This document shows positions 18,065-26,375 of a stretch of 64,000 nt of DNA, piece after piece. The DNA comes from Paenibacillus sp. FSL R5-0341 (GTDB lineage: Bacteria; Bacillota; Bacilli; Paenibacillales; Paenibacillaceae), in contig NZ_CP150241.1 of the NCBI RefSeq assembly GCF_037975235.1, positions 4,154,001-4,218,000 of the forward strand, written 5' to 3'. Position numbers and translations under genes: made by a program. Position 1 is the stretch's first letter, and each line of letters begins with the position of its first letter. The notes beneath the pieces are model-generated. The model did not search any database. It was not told the DNA's origin and worked only from the letters and a program-made list of their open reading frames with translations.

Positions 18065-18148
18065 ATGAATATGTATACCGAAGAAACTATTATTCACACA
18101 TGGGAAGAAGGTGACATGCATGCTCGGGAGTGTCGAGTTAATCCGTAA
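18065..18148 (+). other. 27-codon open frame overlapping the GT-D start (leader peptide or frameshifted N-terminus)
   Basis: AGAAGGAG at about 18055-18061 is the best ribosome site in the area, and it serves ATG 18065 or 18071, not the GT-D frame. The short frame encodes MNMYTEETIIHTWEEGDM and more, and ends at TAA 18146-18148. The GT-D frame is one base out of phase. A single missing base near 18115 would join them into one protein. Confidence 0.45.
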
Positions 18149-18860
18149 CTGGTTTCAAATGGCCTCTGATGGAGAAGCCCATGCTTCTGTTCGATTTGGG
18201 GATGCTTCCAACACTATTCTGGCTCACGATACCGTTCTGACCATGGATTTCATCAAGTCTCATTACGGCTGGTTGAACGATCCTACCTATTGCGGGATAA
18301 CCTTACCCAATGCGAGTGCAAGAGAAATTATTGTACACTGCCTGCGAAAAGCGGATTACGTCGGACACCTGATCCAGACAGATTACTGGTATTTCAAGCC
18401 GTTATTCGATATGTGCCTTGCCTATTACAAGGTTAAACCGAAGCAGACCTTCTATGCTTTTGAGAATAATTACATCGCCAGATTCAGGTTATTCTATGAA
18501 ACATTCAAGAATATGCCTATTCTGATCTGCGGAGCCAAGGCCGAGCAATATCGAGAAGTGCTGGAGCGGAGATACGGGTGGACAAGTATCGTCGGAACGG
18601 TAGACTGCCCCTCCTGGTCTCATGTGAGCATGGCATCGAAACAAATGGAACATATCTACCAACAGACACCGTGGAAGCTCGCTCTGATATGCGCAGGTGC
18701 ACCCGGCAAAGTACTGGCTATTAAGGCGAAAGAACTGCACACCGTAGGTGTGGATTTTGGTTCTGGAGCAGATGTTGCCATTCAAGCCGACACTGAAAAT
18801 CTGAACGCATGGGATTACAACGGATTTCCCGACTATTGGGAAGGCAGACCCAAAAAATGA
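18120..18860 (+). CDS. GT-D fold glycosyltransferase (DUF1792-like)
   Basis: About 246 residues from ATG 18120 (GTG 18111 is in frame too). The start AHASVRFGDASNTILAH carries the RFGD signature of GT-D domain enzymes and the end has GVDFGSGADVA. GT-D enzymes add sugars to serine-rich or S-layer-like glycoproteins. It is soluble. It is divergent from the GT2/GT4 genes, and with them makes four glycosyltransferase-like genes in 3.3 kb. A terminator follows at once. The start region may be frameshifted: a strong ribosome site feeds a short overlapping frame instead. Confidence 0.65.
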   Translation: MLGSVELIRNWFQMASDGEAHASVRFGDASNTILAHDTVLTMDFIKSHYGWLNDPTYCGITLPNASAREIIVHCLRKADYVGHLIQTDYWYFKPLFDMCLAYYKVKPKQTFYAFENNYIARFRLFYETFKNMPILICGAKAEQYREVLERRYGWTSIVGTVDCPSWSHVSMASKQMEHIYQQTPWKLALICAGAPGKVLAIKAKELHTVGVDFGSGADVAIQADTENLNAWDYNGFPDYWEGRPKK

Positions 18861-18879
18861 CCCTCTTCGGGTCTTTTTT
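18859..18879 (+). terminator. Terminator after the GT-D gene
   Basis: GACCC (18859-18863) pairs with GGGTC (18869-18873) around a five-base loop, followed by six T. It begins inside the stop codon of the GT-D gene. Confidence 0.8.
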
Positions 18880-19043
18880 ACTGGATAAAACTATGATTCT
18901 AATCGAATTTTATCCCCTTAGTGGCTGTTGATAATTTAAACTATCTGCCTTATTATTGTTAAGATAACTCCTAATCTAACCTGGTTTAAACTTGCATGAA
19001 GAGGAGCTCTGCTAAGATATTCAAACCGTTGGAGGGAAATGTA

Positions 19044-19313
19044 ATGGCGCACTCGCAGTCAAAGACCGAAATAGTAGCAACTCATTTAAGAACAAGATTT
19101 ATGGAAGGTAACGTAGAGGGACATGAGATCGTTGTTGCCTTGATCAGTATGGTCAAAGCCGGGAAGATTAATCTAGATGAGGTTGCCCCCATCCTGTCTA
19201 CAGTCTTTTTTGAACAACGGCAAGGTATTCTATTGGCACTCGAAAAAGCTAGCACCCTAATTGATGATGAATTAATTGATTCCATTATCCACGAAGTAAA
19301 CGAAAAGGCCTAA
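19044..19313 (+). CDS. Small unrecognised protein of the tail locus
   Basis: 89 residues from ATG 19044, eight bases after GGAGG; an upstream in-frame ATG at 18996 lacks a site. The protein is helical and acidic at the end (DDELIDSIIHEVNEKA), with no membrane segment or cysteines. It is one of three small rightward genes between the glycosyltransferase and lysis genes. It has no recognisable domain; a regulatory or immunity role cannot be excluded. Confidence 0.55.
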   Translation: MAHSQSKTEIVATHLRTRFMEGNVEGHEIVVALISMVKAGKINLDEVAPILSTVFFEQRQGILLALEKASTLIDDELIDSIIHEVNEKA

Positions 19314-19479
19314 TCTTACATACAAGGGGAGAGCTTATCATCAGATTTTAATTTACATCAACCAATTATTCTCTCCACACTTTTAGATTGAATAGATCCA
19401 TCACTGAGAAATTGGACTTTCTCGTTATTTTCCGTCCGCCTCCGCTTATTCTAGTAGTATTACGAAGGAGGGGACACCA

Positions 19480-19716
19480 ATCGAGACAGTGAATAAAGCC
19501 ATTTTATTTTTAGCAGTTATTGAGACCATGCTTGAAGCGCTCCATCATACTGAAGTAGATCAGACAGAACTTGTGGATTCGCTTGTCATGTTAGGCTTTG
19601 ATCCTATTGAGATGTTGTACGAGACAAATACGATTAGATCTTTCCAAAAGTTATGCAGGGCTTTCGCAGAACTCCATCTTACAGATGAGGCCCTGGACAC
19701 GTTCTCAAAAGAGTAA
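19480..19716 (+). CDS. Small unrecognised protein, possibly with an ATC start
   Basis: Seventy-five residues from GTG 19489, or 78 from ATC 19480. The AAGGAGG at 19465-19471 is eight bases from the in-frame ATC but 17 bases from the GTG, so the ATC may be the start or a mutated ATG. The protein (AILFLAVIETMLEALHHTEV...) is predicted helical and amphipathic, with no clear membrane segment. A terminator follows. Function unknown. Confidence 0.5.
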   Translation: METVNKAILFLAVIETMLEALHHTEVDQTELVDSLVMLGFDPIEMLYETNTIRSFQKLCRAFAELHLTDEALDTFSKE

Positions 19717-19724
19717 TTTCATAA

Positions 19725-19766
19725 GCAGAACCCCATATGTCAATGACGTGGGGTTCTGCTTTTTTA
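19725..19766 (+). terminator. Terminator after the 75-residue gene
   Basis: GCAGAACCCCA (from 19725) pairs with TGGGGTTCTGC (to 19759), followed by six T. Confidence 0.85.
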
Positions 19767-19898
19767 TGTTTAATTTTTCAACCAGTTTTGCCACTTCAGC
19801 TTAACCTTCTCCATCCTGCCTCGTATAGGTCATCTAGGGAACATGGCAATCTCCATCGCCCCTATTGACTCTGACTTAATAAACGAAAGGATGGTTGT

Positions 19899-20087
19899 AT
19901 GAGCCCAGCCAAACCAACACATGTGATCGAAACGAATCAACCCGCTGTTATTGGAGTCGTCGATGATTCCTCAATTCAAACCCAATATGAATTTGAGTAT
20001 CCTGATCATATCGTGATTATACAACATTTTTATTTTTTGAAAGATCCAGCTCACTTTAACTCCTGGTTAACAAACAGGCAGGTATAG
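19899..20087 (+). CDS. Small unrecognised protein
   Basis: 62 residues; the ATG follows AAAGGATGGTTGT. The C-terminal part (YEFEYPDHIVIIQHFYFLKD) is aromatic-rich and ends convergent with the amidase gene, only 19 bp away. No domain is recognised. It is the last of the small rightward genes in the phage-like locus. Confidence 0.5.
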   Translation: MSPAKPTHVIETNQPAVIGVVDDSSIQTQYEFEYPDHIVIIQHFYFLKDPAHFNSWLTNRQV

Positions 20088-20106
20088 CCCTTTTTCAAGA
20101 TGCACT

Positions 20107-20880
20107 TTAGGTCAGGCTTTTTTTACGTCTGCGCTCATCAATTAAAACCTTCAGCAACAATAACTCTCCATAAGTCAACTTCTTCTTACGTACCTTCTCT
20201 ACCCATGCCCAATCTTCAATTACTTTGTCGTTGTAGGCATCTCCAATATACTGATCAAGTTCATTCCAGGCCCATTGTGCGTAATCCAGAACAGTATTCA
20301 TTTCATCATCCTCCGTGACTGCTATTTCTTGCAGCGGGTTTAATTTTGTATGTACTGCTTGCTTAAATCTTTCATATTCATTTGGTTGTTTAATCCATGG
20401 GAGTGGGCATTCCTTCCATCCTACCACTTCTTTATGTGTGAAGAAGACGGGTGGGAAGCCCCGTTCCCTGATTAGGTATACCGCGAGGTCTACAACGTTA
20501 TTAAATGTATCTTCATGGATACTGCCATCCTTTTCAATGCACATCTCAATGCCCACTGTACTATTGTTTGGATATGTCCCAAGCTTGGCTAGAGCTTCCT
20601 TCGTGTATGTTGCACTCCCACAGTGATAAGCTAATTCATCATCCGGGAGACTGTTATATATCGAAGTTCGATCTACCGAGAAATGTGCACTTGCATAACG
20701 ACCTTGTACTGCTTTATTGGAATCTTGCTGTGCCAGACTTGCAAAGTACTTGCTAATGTTCTTGGCCGGCGCCCCAGGAGAAGCCGTATAATGCATCACA
20801 ATTCCACGTTTTGCTTTTAATTTTAATCCGGCTCGACTGTATTTATTAACAGGTATGTAATCCTTGGTGATCTGTATCAT
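20107..20880 (-). CDS. N-acetylmuramoyl-L-alanine amidase (endolysin-like)
   Basis: 257 residues. Residues about 20-170 are an Amidase_2/PGRP domain: GIVMHYTAS gives the first zinc histidine (H30), and VFFTHKEVVGWKECPLPW the second zinc histidine plus the cysteine ligand. It cuts the bond between muramic acid and L-alanine in peptidoglycan. The C-terminal 80 residues are helical and may be a wall-binding or oligomerisation part; they end in basic residues. It starts in the holin stop as TAATG (20882-20878), so the pair is translationally coupled as a lysis cassette. There is no signal peptide, as expected for a holin-released lysin. Confidence 0.85.
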   Translation of the reverse strand: MIQITKDYIPVNKYSRAGLKLKAKRGIVMHYTASPGAPAKNISKYFASLAQQDSNKAVQGRYASAHFSVDRTSIYNSLPDDELAYHCGSATYTKEALAKLGTYPNNSTVGIEMCIEKDGSIHEDTFNNVVDLAVYLIRERGFPPVFFTHKEVVGWKECPLPWIKQPNEYERFKQAVHTKLNPLQEIAVTEDDEMNTVLDYAQWAWNELDQYIGDAYNDKVIEDWAWVEKVRKKKLTYGELLLLKVLIDERRRKKSLT

Positions 20881-21302
20881 TACATCTTCTCCTTGTCTTC
20901 AACTTGATCTTCATTGCCTCGAAGCTTAAAGAGTGCTGAAGTGATAAACTTCGGTACAGGAAGGCCCAGTTTCCCCAGGTTCTCCAATATACTGATTCCT
21001 TCCGTACCGATAATGAACATTAACATCGCATCTCTCATAAAATCATTGGAATTGCCTGCAACCATATCCAGTTGATGTGCAATAATGACAAAAACAAATG
21101 TCAATGACTTACGAGCAAGCCCCCACCATCCAACCCTGCTGGATAACTCCTTCCTATACCATGCAGACAGCACCCCTGTAATGTAATCCAGCCCCACAAA
21201 AATGGTCACTGCAATAAACAGGTGATCAATTCCCCCTACCAAATACACGACTGCCGATAGCAGCCAACCAAACAAAACCATAAAAACAGTGTCTCTGTGC
21301 AT
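20880..21302 (-). CDS. Phage holin (toxin secretion/phage lysis type)
   Basis: 140 residues with three to four hydrophobic segments (about 5-25, 28-45, 65-80, 90-110) and a charged C-terminal tail (KLRGNEDQVEDKEKM). The block IFVGLDYITGVLSAWYRKELSSRVGWWGLARK is characteristic of the Phage_holin_4 family. It forms pores that release the amidase encoded next to it. ATG follows GAAGGGGGAACGTTA. The gene is the most upstream leftward gene of the tail locus; the next gene to the right is host ytfJ. Confidence 0.85.
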   Translation of the reverse strand: MHRDTVFMVLFGWLLSAVVYLVGGIDHLFIAVTIFVGLDYITGVLSAWYRKELSSRVGWWGLARKSLTFVFVIIAHQLDMVAGNSNDFMRDAMLMFIIGTEGISILENLGKLGLPVPKFITSALFKLRGNEDQVEDKEKM

Positions 21303-21463
21303 TAACGTTCCCCCTTCAATAACCTATTTCATGTATAGGTTAGGCGGATCATAGACATAAGTCTCATGCAATTCGAAACCACCGAAAAAGCATTCACCAT
21401 TCGCTGAACAAACAGCAAAAAATCCCTCTCGCTGGGATGCGGGAGGGATCATGACGAAATGAT

Positions 21464-21946
21464 TCAGCTATACGTTGATGGATCTGGTGTAACGGGTACA
21501 CCTGTAGTATTCGTTGGTGTTGTATTCCGTTGGAACATGCCTTGAATTCGGTCCAAAACATAAGGGGTGGAGTCAATGAGTTTCTCAAATAGATGTGTTG
21601 AATTATCGAGCGGCACGATGTGAACGCCCTGTTTGCCTACGACCAGGAACGCGATAGGACGTATGGATACACCACCACCACTACCGCCACCAAACGGAGA
21701 AGCCACTTTGGCTGAACTGGCATGTTCAGTGGAGGAACCCGTAGTTCCACTTTTGCCACTACTTTCTCCATTAACGTGAAAATCACTACCACCGGCAGCA
21801 AATCCGAATCCTACCTTACTGATTGGCAGAATCACGGTACCATCTGGTGTTTCGACTGCATCGCCAACAATTGTATTGACATCCACCATGGCCTTGATAT
21901 TTTCCATAGCGGTTTCCATTAAGCCTTGAATTGGATGATCTGACAT
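21464..21946 (-). CDS. ytfJ: Spore protein YtfJ (GerW family)
   Basis: 160 residues. The opening HPIQGLMETAMENIKAMVDVNTIVGDAVETPDGTVI, glycine-rich middle (GFGFAAGGSDF, GGGSGGGVS) and IRPIAFLVV match GerW/YtfJ, a spore protein needed for L-alanine germination in B. subtilis. ATG follows CTGGAGGGAATTTAA. It lies downstream of the ytfI-like gene, as in B. subtilis, and marks the edge of host core genome next to the phage-like locus. The C-terminal NTTPTNTTGVPVTPDPS tail is Thr/Pro-rich and longer than usual. Confidence 0.9.
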   Translation of the reverse strand: MSDHPIQGLMETAMENIKAMVDVNTIVGDAVETPDGTVILPISKVGFGFAAGGSDFHVNGESSGKSGTTGSSTEHASSAKVASPFGGGSGGGVSIRPIAFLVVGKQGVHIVPLDNSTHLFEKLIDSTPYVLDRIQGMFQRNTTPTNTTGVPVTPDPSTYS

Positions 21947-22091
21947 TTAAATTCCCTCCAGTTTCAATGTAAGCTAGGTTTGATCTAACCATATCATCCC
22001 CAAACTTGAAGGGACTTATGTAAATAAGCATTTTAAGTACACTCACCGAACTCACAACTTCTTTTCAAAACAAAGTAGCTGTGATGGACAG

Positions 22092-22823
22092 TTATAGTGT
22101 GGTCCCACTAAGCTTATTCTTTTGCTTCTCTTTATGTCTGCGGCGCTGTTCCTGAAGAAGTTTGAACCACATCCGCCATCCGCCTTCAACTTGGAGCACA
22201 CGGGTAAGTAGCGTAACGCAAGCAACTAAAAGGGCTGTAATTCGAATCTTTACTCTACAATCGAGCTCTGTTTTGAACTCCATCTCGTCTGACCATACCG
22301 GCATAACCTGAAGCACGGGTGTATCATCGAAACGGATTTGATAGGTGAGAAAACCAATGATAATGGATTTGATGCTCCACACCCAGCCCGTCAGCACCGC
22401 TGTATATGCTGCATCACCAACACCAATGTGGGTAGACCAAGACAATTGAGTCATATGTACACGTGTGAGTGTTTGCTTGAGCCACAGCTTGAGCGCATCG
22501 GTCGCCCTTAGCATAACTTTTAAATCTTTGGTCCATTTCTTGACCTTACGTTTGTTAACCCGTTCACTTCCCTGGGCTTCCCCTCTGGAATGATTCATGG
22601 ATTGTTCGGTCTTGACCAGGAAACCTTCCTTCATATTGCGAAAAACAATACTCGGGATTTCATAGTTAATCCGTACAATTCCATAAAGAAGACGAACATT
22701 AATATTGGCATAATCATCACTTTTATGTTTACTGAATGTAAAATGTACATGAACATTTGAGATGAGGACTGCGGCAATCAGCAATGCGAACAACAAACCG
22801 ATTCCTCCAAGCCAAATCCACAC
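22092..22823 (-). CDS. ytfI: DUF2953 membrane protein (YtfI-like)
   Basis: 243 residues from GTG 22823, seven bases after GGAGG; a TTG at 22838 is too near a weaker site. It has one N-terminal membrane helix (WIWLGGIGLLFALLIAAVLI), then a beta-rich domain with the YGIVRINYEIPSIVF pattern of DUF2953, and a hydrophobic patch near residue 150. It precedes ytfJ, as in B. subtilis, and is probably co-expressed in sporulation. The biochemical role is unknown. Confidence 0.8.
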   Translation of the reverse strand: MWIWLGGIGLLFALLIAAVLISNVHVHFTFSKHKSDDYANINVRLLYGIVRINYEIPSIVFRNMKEGFLVKTEQSMNHSRGEAQGSERVNKRKVKKWTKDLKVMLRATDALKLWLKQTLTRVHMTQLSWSTHIGVGDAAYTAVLTGWVWSIKSIIIGFLTYQIRFDDTPVLQVMPVWSDEMEFKTELDCRVKIRITALLVACVTLLTRVLQVEGGWRMWFKLLQEQRRRHKEKQKNKLSGTTL

Positions 22824-22963
22824 AGGCCTTACCTCCAAGCCCTCAATTCTTTTCTCGTCTAGTATGGCACTCTGGATAGGAAAAAATTCACGTCTGACCT
22901 AAAAATCCCATTTCATATTTGTTTGGAAACGGTCCTGTTCACCGTCTATCTAAATCAACGCAC

Positions 22964-22994
22964 AAAAAAACCGACCCCACTTTGGGTGTCGGTT
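22964..22994 (-). terminator. Terminator after scpB
   Basis: AACCGAC-CCC pairs with GGG-GTCGGTT on the minus strand, followed by seven T (22970-22964). Confidence 0.85.
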
Positions 22995-23010
22995 AATATG
23001 AACTTGCAAA

Positions 23011-23667
23011 TTAAAGTGAAGAATCCGTATTATCGTCTTCGTTGTCAAATTGACTTAGATCATCTGTTGGATCAGAACTTTCCGGTTCGAGTTGTTGCAG
23101 ATCCAGTTTGTTGAATAACAGTTGTGTCTCTTCCTCCAGGTTCTCCGAATCCTCGAACAAGCCAGGTTCCGGAAGGTCTTTAATTGAAGCCAGTCCGAAA
23201 TAATCGAGGAATGACTTGGTCGTTCCATACAGAATTGGTCGTCCGATCGCTTCGGCTCGTCCCACTTCAATAATCAGATCCTTATTCACAAGTGTATGAA
23301 TGGCCCGCTCTGATTTTACACCGCGAATTTCTTCAATCTCAACCCTTGTGATCGGCTGACGGTATGCCACGATAGCCAGCGTCTCCAGAGCCGCCTGGGA
23401 TAAGGAAGTTCGTGCTGGAGAGTACGCCAATTTCTCAAAATACACAGCATGCTCAGGCAAGGTACCCAACTGAACTACGCCGGCTATCTTGAGAATCTGT
23501 ACACCCCGTCCCTGCTGAGAAAATTCATGAATCATCTCCTCAATCGCGTCCGTTACAAGCTCCACTCGCTGGTCGACGATCTCGGCAATTTGTTTGATAC
23601 TCAGACCTTCTTCTCCGGACAAAAACAGCAGGCCTTCAATAATCGATTTCAATTTCGGAAAATCCAT
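23011..23667 (-). CDS. scpB: Segregation and condensation protein B
   Basis: 218 residues from ATG 23667 (MDFPKLKSIIEGLLFLSGEEGLS). It has two winged-helix domains; ALETLAIVAYRQPITRVEIEEIRG is the ScpB signature. ScpB dimers bind ScpA, the kleisin of the SMC-ScpAB condensin, and help chromosome segregation at replication origins. It overlaps the scpA 3' end by 32 bp, so the pair is coupled. The C-terminus is acidic and disordered. The longer frame to 23733 lies in scpA and is not used. Confidence 0.95.
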   Translation of the reverse strand: MDFPKLKSIIEGLLFLSGEEGLSIKQIAEIVDQRVELVTDAIEEMIHEFSQQGRGVQILKIAGVVQLGTLPEHAVYFEKLAYSPARTSLSQAALETLAIVAYRQPITRVEIEEIRGVKSERAIHTLVNKDLIIEVGRAEAIGRPILYGTTKSFLDYFGLASIKDLPEPGLFEDSENLEEETQLLFNKLDLQQLEPESSDPTDDLSQFDNEDDNTDSSL

Positions 23668-24436
23668 GATTCTTTGTTTCCCCTCTCCACTCCATAACGA
23701 TATCCTCAAACATCCGCTCCTGATAACAGACAATCTGCTTCATCTTCATCAGTTCCAGCACCGCCAAGAAAGTCACGACAATCTCATGGCGATAGATATG
23801 CTCATCCATCAACTTCGAGAATAAAAGTCTGCCTCCCGGCCCCATGCTTTCCAAAGCGCCGATGACATCCCGTATCCGGTCCTTAACCGATATTTCATCC
23901 CGTTTGATCCGGGTTACAGTTGTACGCTTCTCAGCCTTGCGTAGCGCCTTCTGAAATGCAGCAATCAGGTCAGAGGTGTGTAATCCCTCAACCGGGTTAG
24001 AAGGGGCTTCTACAGGCATATAGGGGCGCAAGTCCTCGGGCTCTTTGGAAAAAATAAGGCTGCGTTCCCACTCCCGTTCATGAAGATGACGCGCAATTCC
24101 CTTGTACTTGCGATATTCTATCAGACGCGCAATCAGCTCTGCACGTGGATCATAATCTTCTTCTTCCATATAATCATAATCCTCGAAATCCTCAATTACC
24201 GGTGGTTTGGGCAGTAAAAGTTTGCTCTTGATCGACAGCAGCGTTGCTGCCATGACCAGAAATTCACTCGTAATATCCAGTTCCAGTTCCTGCATCGAAT
24301 GCAGATACGCCATGTATTGATCGGTAATATCGCTGATGGGAATATCCTGGATATGAATTTCAGCCTTATCAATCAGATGAAGCAGCAGATCCAAAGGCCC
24401 TTCAAAAGTCTCCAGTTTGTATGTAACTACCGTCAC
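23636..24436 (-). CDS. scpA: Segregation and condensation protein A (kleisin)
   Basis: 266 residues from GTG 24436, nine bases after GGGAGG. The N-terminus YKLETFEGPLDLLLHLIDKAEIHIQDIPIS and FLVMAATLLSIKSKLLLP are diagnostic of ScpA; an acidic linker (EDYDYMEEEDYD) and the winged-helix C-terminus (TFLAVLELMKMKQI) follow. It bridges SMC heads. It lies just downstream of ribH, from which a terminator-like hairpin separates it. Confidence 0.95.
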   Translation of the reverse strand: MTVVTYKLETFEGPLDLLLHLIDKAEIHIQDIPISDITDQYMAYLHSMQELELDITSEFLVMAATLLSIKSKLLLPKPPVIEDFEDYDYMEEEDYDPRAELIARLIEYRKYKGIARHLHEREWERSLIFSKEPEDLRPYMPVEAPSNPVEGLHTSDLIAAFQKALRKAEKRTTVTRIKRDEISVKDRIRDVIGALESMGPGGRLLFSKLMDEHIYRHEIVVTFLAVLELMKMKQIVCYQERMFEDIVMEWRGETKNHGFSEIEIDY

Positions 24437-24455
24437 TAGACGAATCCTCCCGCCA

Positions 24456-24521
24456 GAAAAATACAAAACCCTGCTAAGCCGTCCGAATCCGGTTTCCCGT
24501 TTTCGTCTGCGCAAAGCAGGG
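24456..24521 (-). terminator. Terminator between ribH and scpA
   Basis: CCCTGCT (24521-24515) pairs with AGCAGGG (24475-24469) over a long loop, followed by TTTTGTATTTTT. It would end the riboflavin transcript ahead of scpA. Confidence 0.6.
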
Positions 24522-24540
24522 CACTACTATTAAATAAGCA

Positions 24541-25008
24541 CTATTTTAGCTGTTTCGTCAAGTTTGCCATCTCAATTGCCGCCGTAGCTGCATCCCAACC
24601 TTTGTTACCCGCTTTGGTTCCGGCACGTTCAATCGCTTGTTCAATATTTTCTGTCGTAACCAATCCAAAGATTGTAGGCACGCCAGTTTTCAGATTAATT
24701 GCTGCTACCCCTTTAGCCATCTCGTTGCACACATAATCGTAATGCGTAGTGGATCCACGAATGACAGTTCCCAAGGTAATCACCGCATCATACTTGCCGC
24801 TCTCCGCCATTTTCTGCGCAATCAAAGGGATTTCGAACGCACCTGGAACCCAGGCTACATCCACTTCATCATCCTGCACGCCGTGACGTTTGAATGCATC
24901 AAGCGCTGCGCTAAGCAATTTACTGGTGATAAATTCGTTGAAACGTCCAACAACAACTCCATACCTGGATCCTTCTGATACTAAATGTCCTTCAAAAAAT
25001 TGTGGCAT
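24541..25008 (-). CDS. ribH: 6,7-dimethyl-8-ribityllumazine synthase
   Basis: 155 residues, the usual length. Motifs: [29 protein letters not shown] (AFEIP binds the ribityl pyrimidine), [17 protein letters not shown] with the catalytic histidine, and [24 protein letters not shown]. It condenses 5-amino-6-ribitylaminouracil with dihydroxybutanone phosphate and forms a 60-subunit shell in relatives. Last gene of the rib operon. Confidence 0.97.
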   Translation of the reverse strand: MPQFFEGHLVSEGSRYGVVVGRFNEFITSKLLSAALDAFKRHGVQDDEVDVAWVPGAFEIPLIAQKMAESGKYDAVITLGTVIRGSTTHYDYVCNEMAKGVAAINLKTGVPTIFGLVTTENIEQAIERAGTKAGNKGWDAATAAIEMANLTKQLK

Positions 25009-25110
25009 TCAAGTCATCTCCCTAACGGTATAATGTAATGTAAGTAACGGAAATCCCTAAGTAATCACTTCCATAAATTACATGGTAAACATTGTTCATC
25101 TAAAACGCAT

Positions 25111-26343
25111 TTACTCTTCATTCTGCTCAATATCATCAAACTTGAGCATATGCCCCAGCTTGGCTTGCTTCGTATGAAGATACACTGTATTGTCCTCGTT
25201 CTCTTCCATCTGGATCGCAACACGCTCTACAACTTCAAGTCCATATCCTTCAAGGCCTTTAATTTTACGAGGATTGTTAGTAAGCAGTCTGATCTGACGA
25301 ACCCCAAGGTCTTTCAAAATTTGGGCGCCAATCCCGTAATCACGCAAGTCGGCAGCAAAGCCCAGCTTCAGGTTTGCATCCACAGTATCCAGACCTTCCT
25401 CTTGCAGCTTGTAGGCTTTGAGTTTGTTGATTAGCCCAATGCCCCGACCTTCCTGTCTCATATAGAGCAGAACGCCATTGCCTTCCTCGTTAATCTGTTT
25501 AAGTGCCGCATTAAACTGAGGACCACAGTCACAACGATGGGAATGGAATACATCGCCAGTCAAACATTCAGAGTGCACACGCACAAGTACGGGTTTGGAA
25601 CCATCTATTTCGCCTTTAACCAGCGCCACATGCTCCTTGTTGTCCACAGCATTTGTATAGGCCACCGCTTGAAACTCGCCAAAGTCCGTTGGCATACGTA
25701 CAGCCACTTCACGTTGAACCAGCTGCTCTTTTTCGTTACGGTAACGAATCATGTCCTGAATACTGATCAGCTTCAGATCATGTTTGCGGGCAATCTCCTG
25801 CAGATCCGGAAGTCTGGCCATTGTGCCATCTTCCTTAATCACTTCACAGATCACGCCTGCGGGATATGAACCACACATAATGGCCAAATCTACCGCCGCT
25901 TCTGTATGCCCGGCACGACGAAGTACACCGCCGTCTTTTGCAATCAACGGGAACATGTGACCAGGCTTACGGAAGTCCCCTGCTTTCGCTTCAGGATCGA
26001 TCAGACCTTTTACAGTAATGGAACGTTCATGTGCCGAGATACCTGTTGTCGTATCTTTGTGATCCACAGAGACGGTGAAAGCTGTTCCGTGAAAATCCGT
26101 ATTTTGTTGAACCATGGGTTTCAGGTTAAGTTCGTCCGCACGTTGTTGTGTAATCGGAACACAGACCAGACCTCTACCTTCAGTAATCATGAAATTAATG
26201 ACTTCAGGTGTCGCCTTTTCGGCCAAAGCAATAAAATCGCCTTCATTCTCCCGATCTTCATCATCCACAACAATGACGGGTTTACCACGCATGAGATCGT
26301 ATATGGCTTCTTCTATCGTGTCCAGAATGGATTGTTCTGACAT
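25111..26343 (-). CDS. ribBA: Bifunctional 3,4-dihydroxy-2-butanone-4-phosphate synthase / GTP cyclohydrolase II
   Basis: 410 residues. Residues 1-200 form the RibB domain ([13 protein letters not shown] metal-binding acidic loop; [10 protein letters not shown]). Residues about 205-400 form the RibA domain: [20 protein letters not shown] with three zinc cysteines and [15 protein letters not shown]. It makes both precursors of lumazine from ribulose-5-phosphate and GTP. It lies between ribE and ribH in the FMN-controlled operon. Confidence 0.97.
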   Translation of the reverse strand: MSEQSILDTIEEAIYDLMRGKPVIVVDDEDRENEGDFIALAEKATPEVINFMITEGRGLVCVPITQQRADELNLKPMVQQNTDFHGTAFTVSVDHKDTTTGISAHERSITVKGLIDPEAKAGDFRKPGHMFPLIAKDGGVLRRAGHTEAAVDLAIMCGSYPAGVICEVIKEDGTMARLPDLQEIARKHDLKLISIQDMIRYRNEKEQLVQREVAVRMPTDFGEFQAVAYTNAVDNKEHVALVKGEIDGSKPVLVRVHSECLTGDVFHSHRCDCGPQFNAALKQINEEGNGVLLYMRQEGRGIGLINKLKAYKLQEEGLDTVDANLKLGFAADLRDYGIGAQILKDLGVRQIRLLTNNPRKIKGLEGYGLEVVERVAIQMEENEDNTVYLHTKQAKLGHMLKFDDIEQNEE

Positions 26344-26375
26344 GGGTCCACCTCCAGTTTATTTCTGTTCTCTAT

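Noticed and set aside
1..21302. Complete prophage
   Set aside because: No integrase, repressor, replication, terminase, portal or capsid gene is visible; the call is kept at tail-like locus because the left end is not seen.
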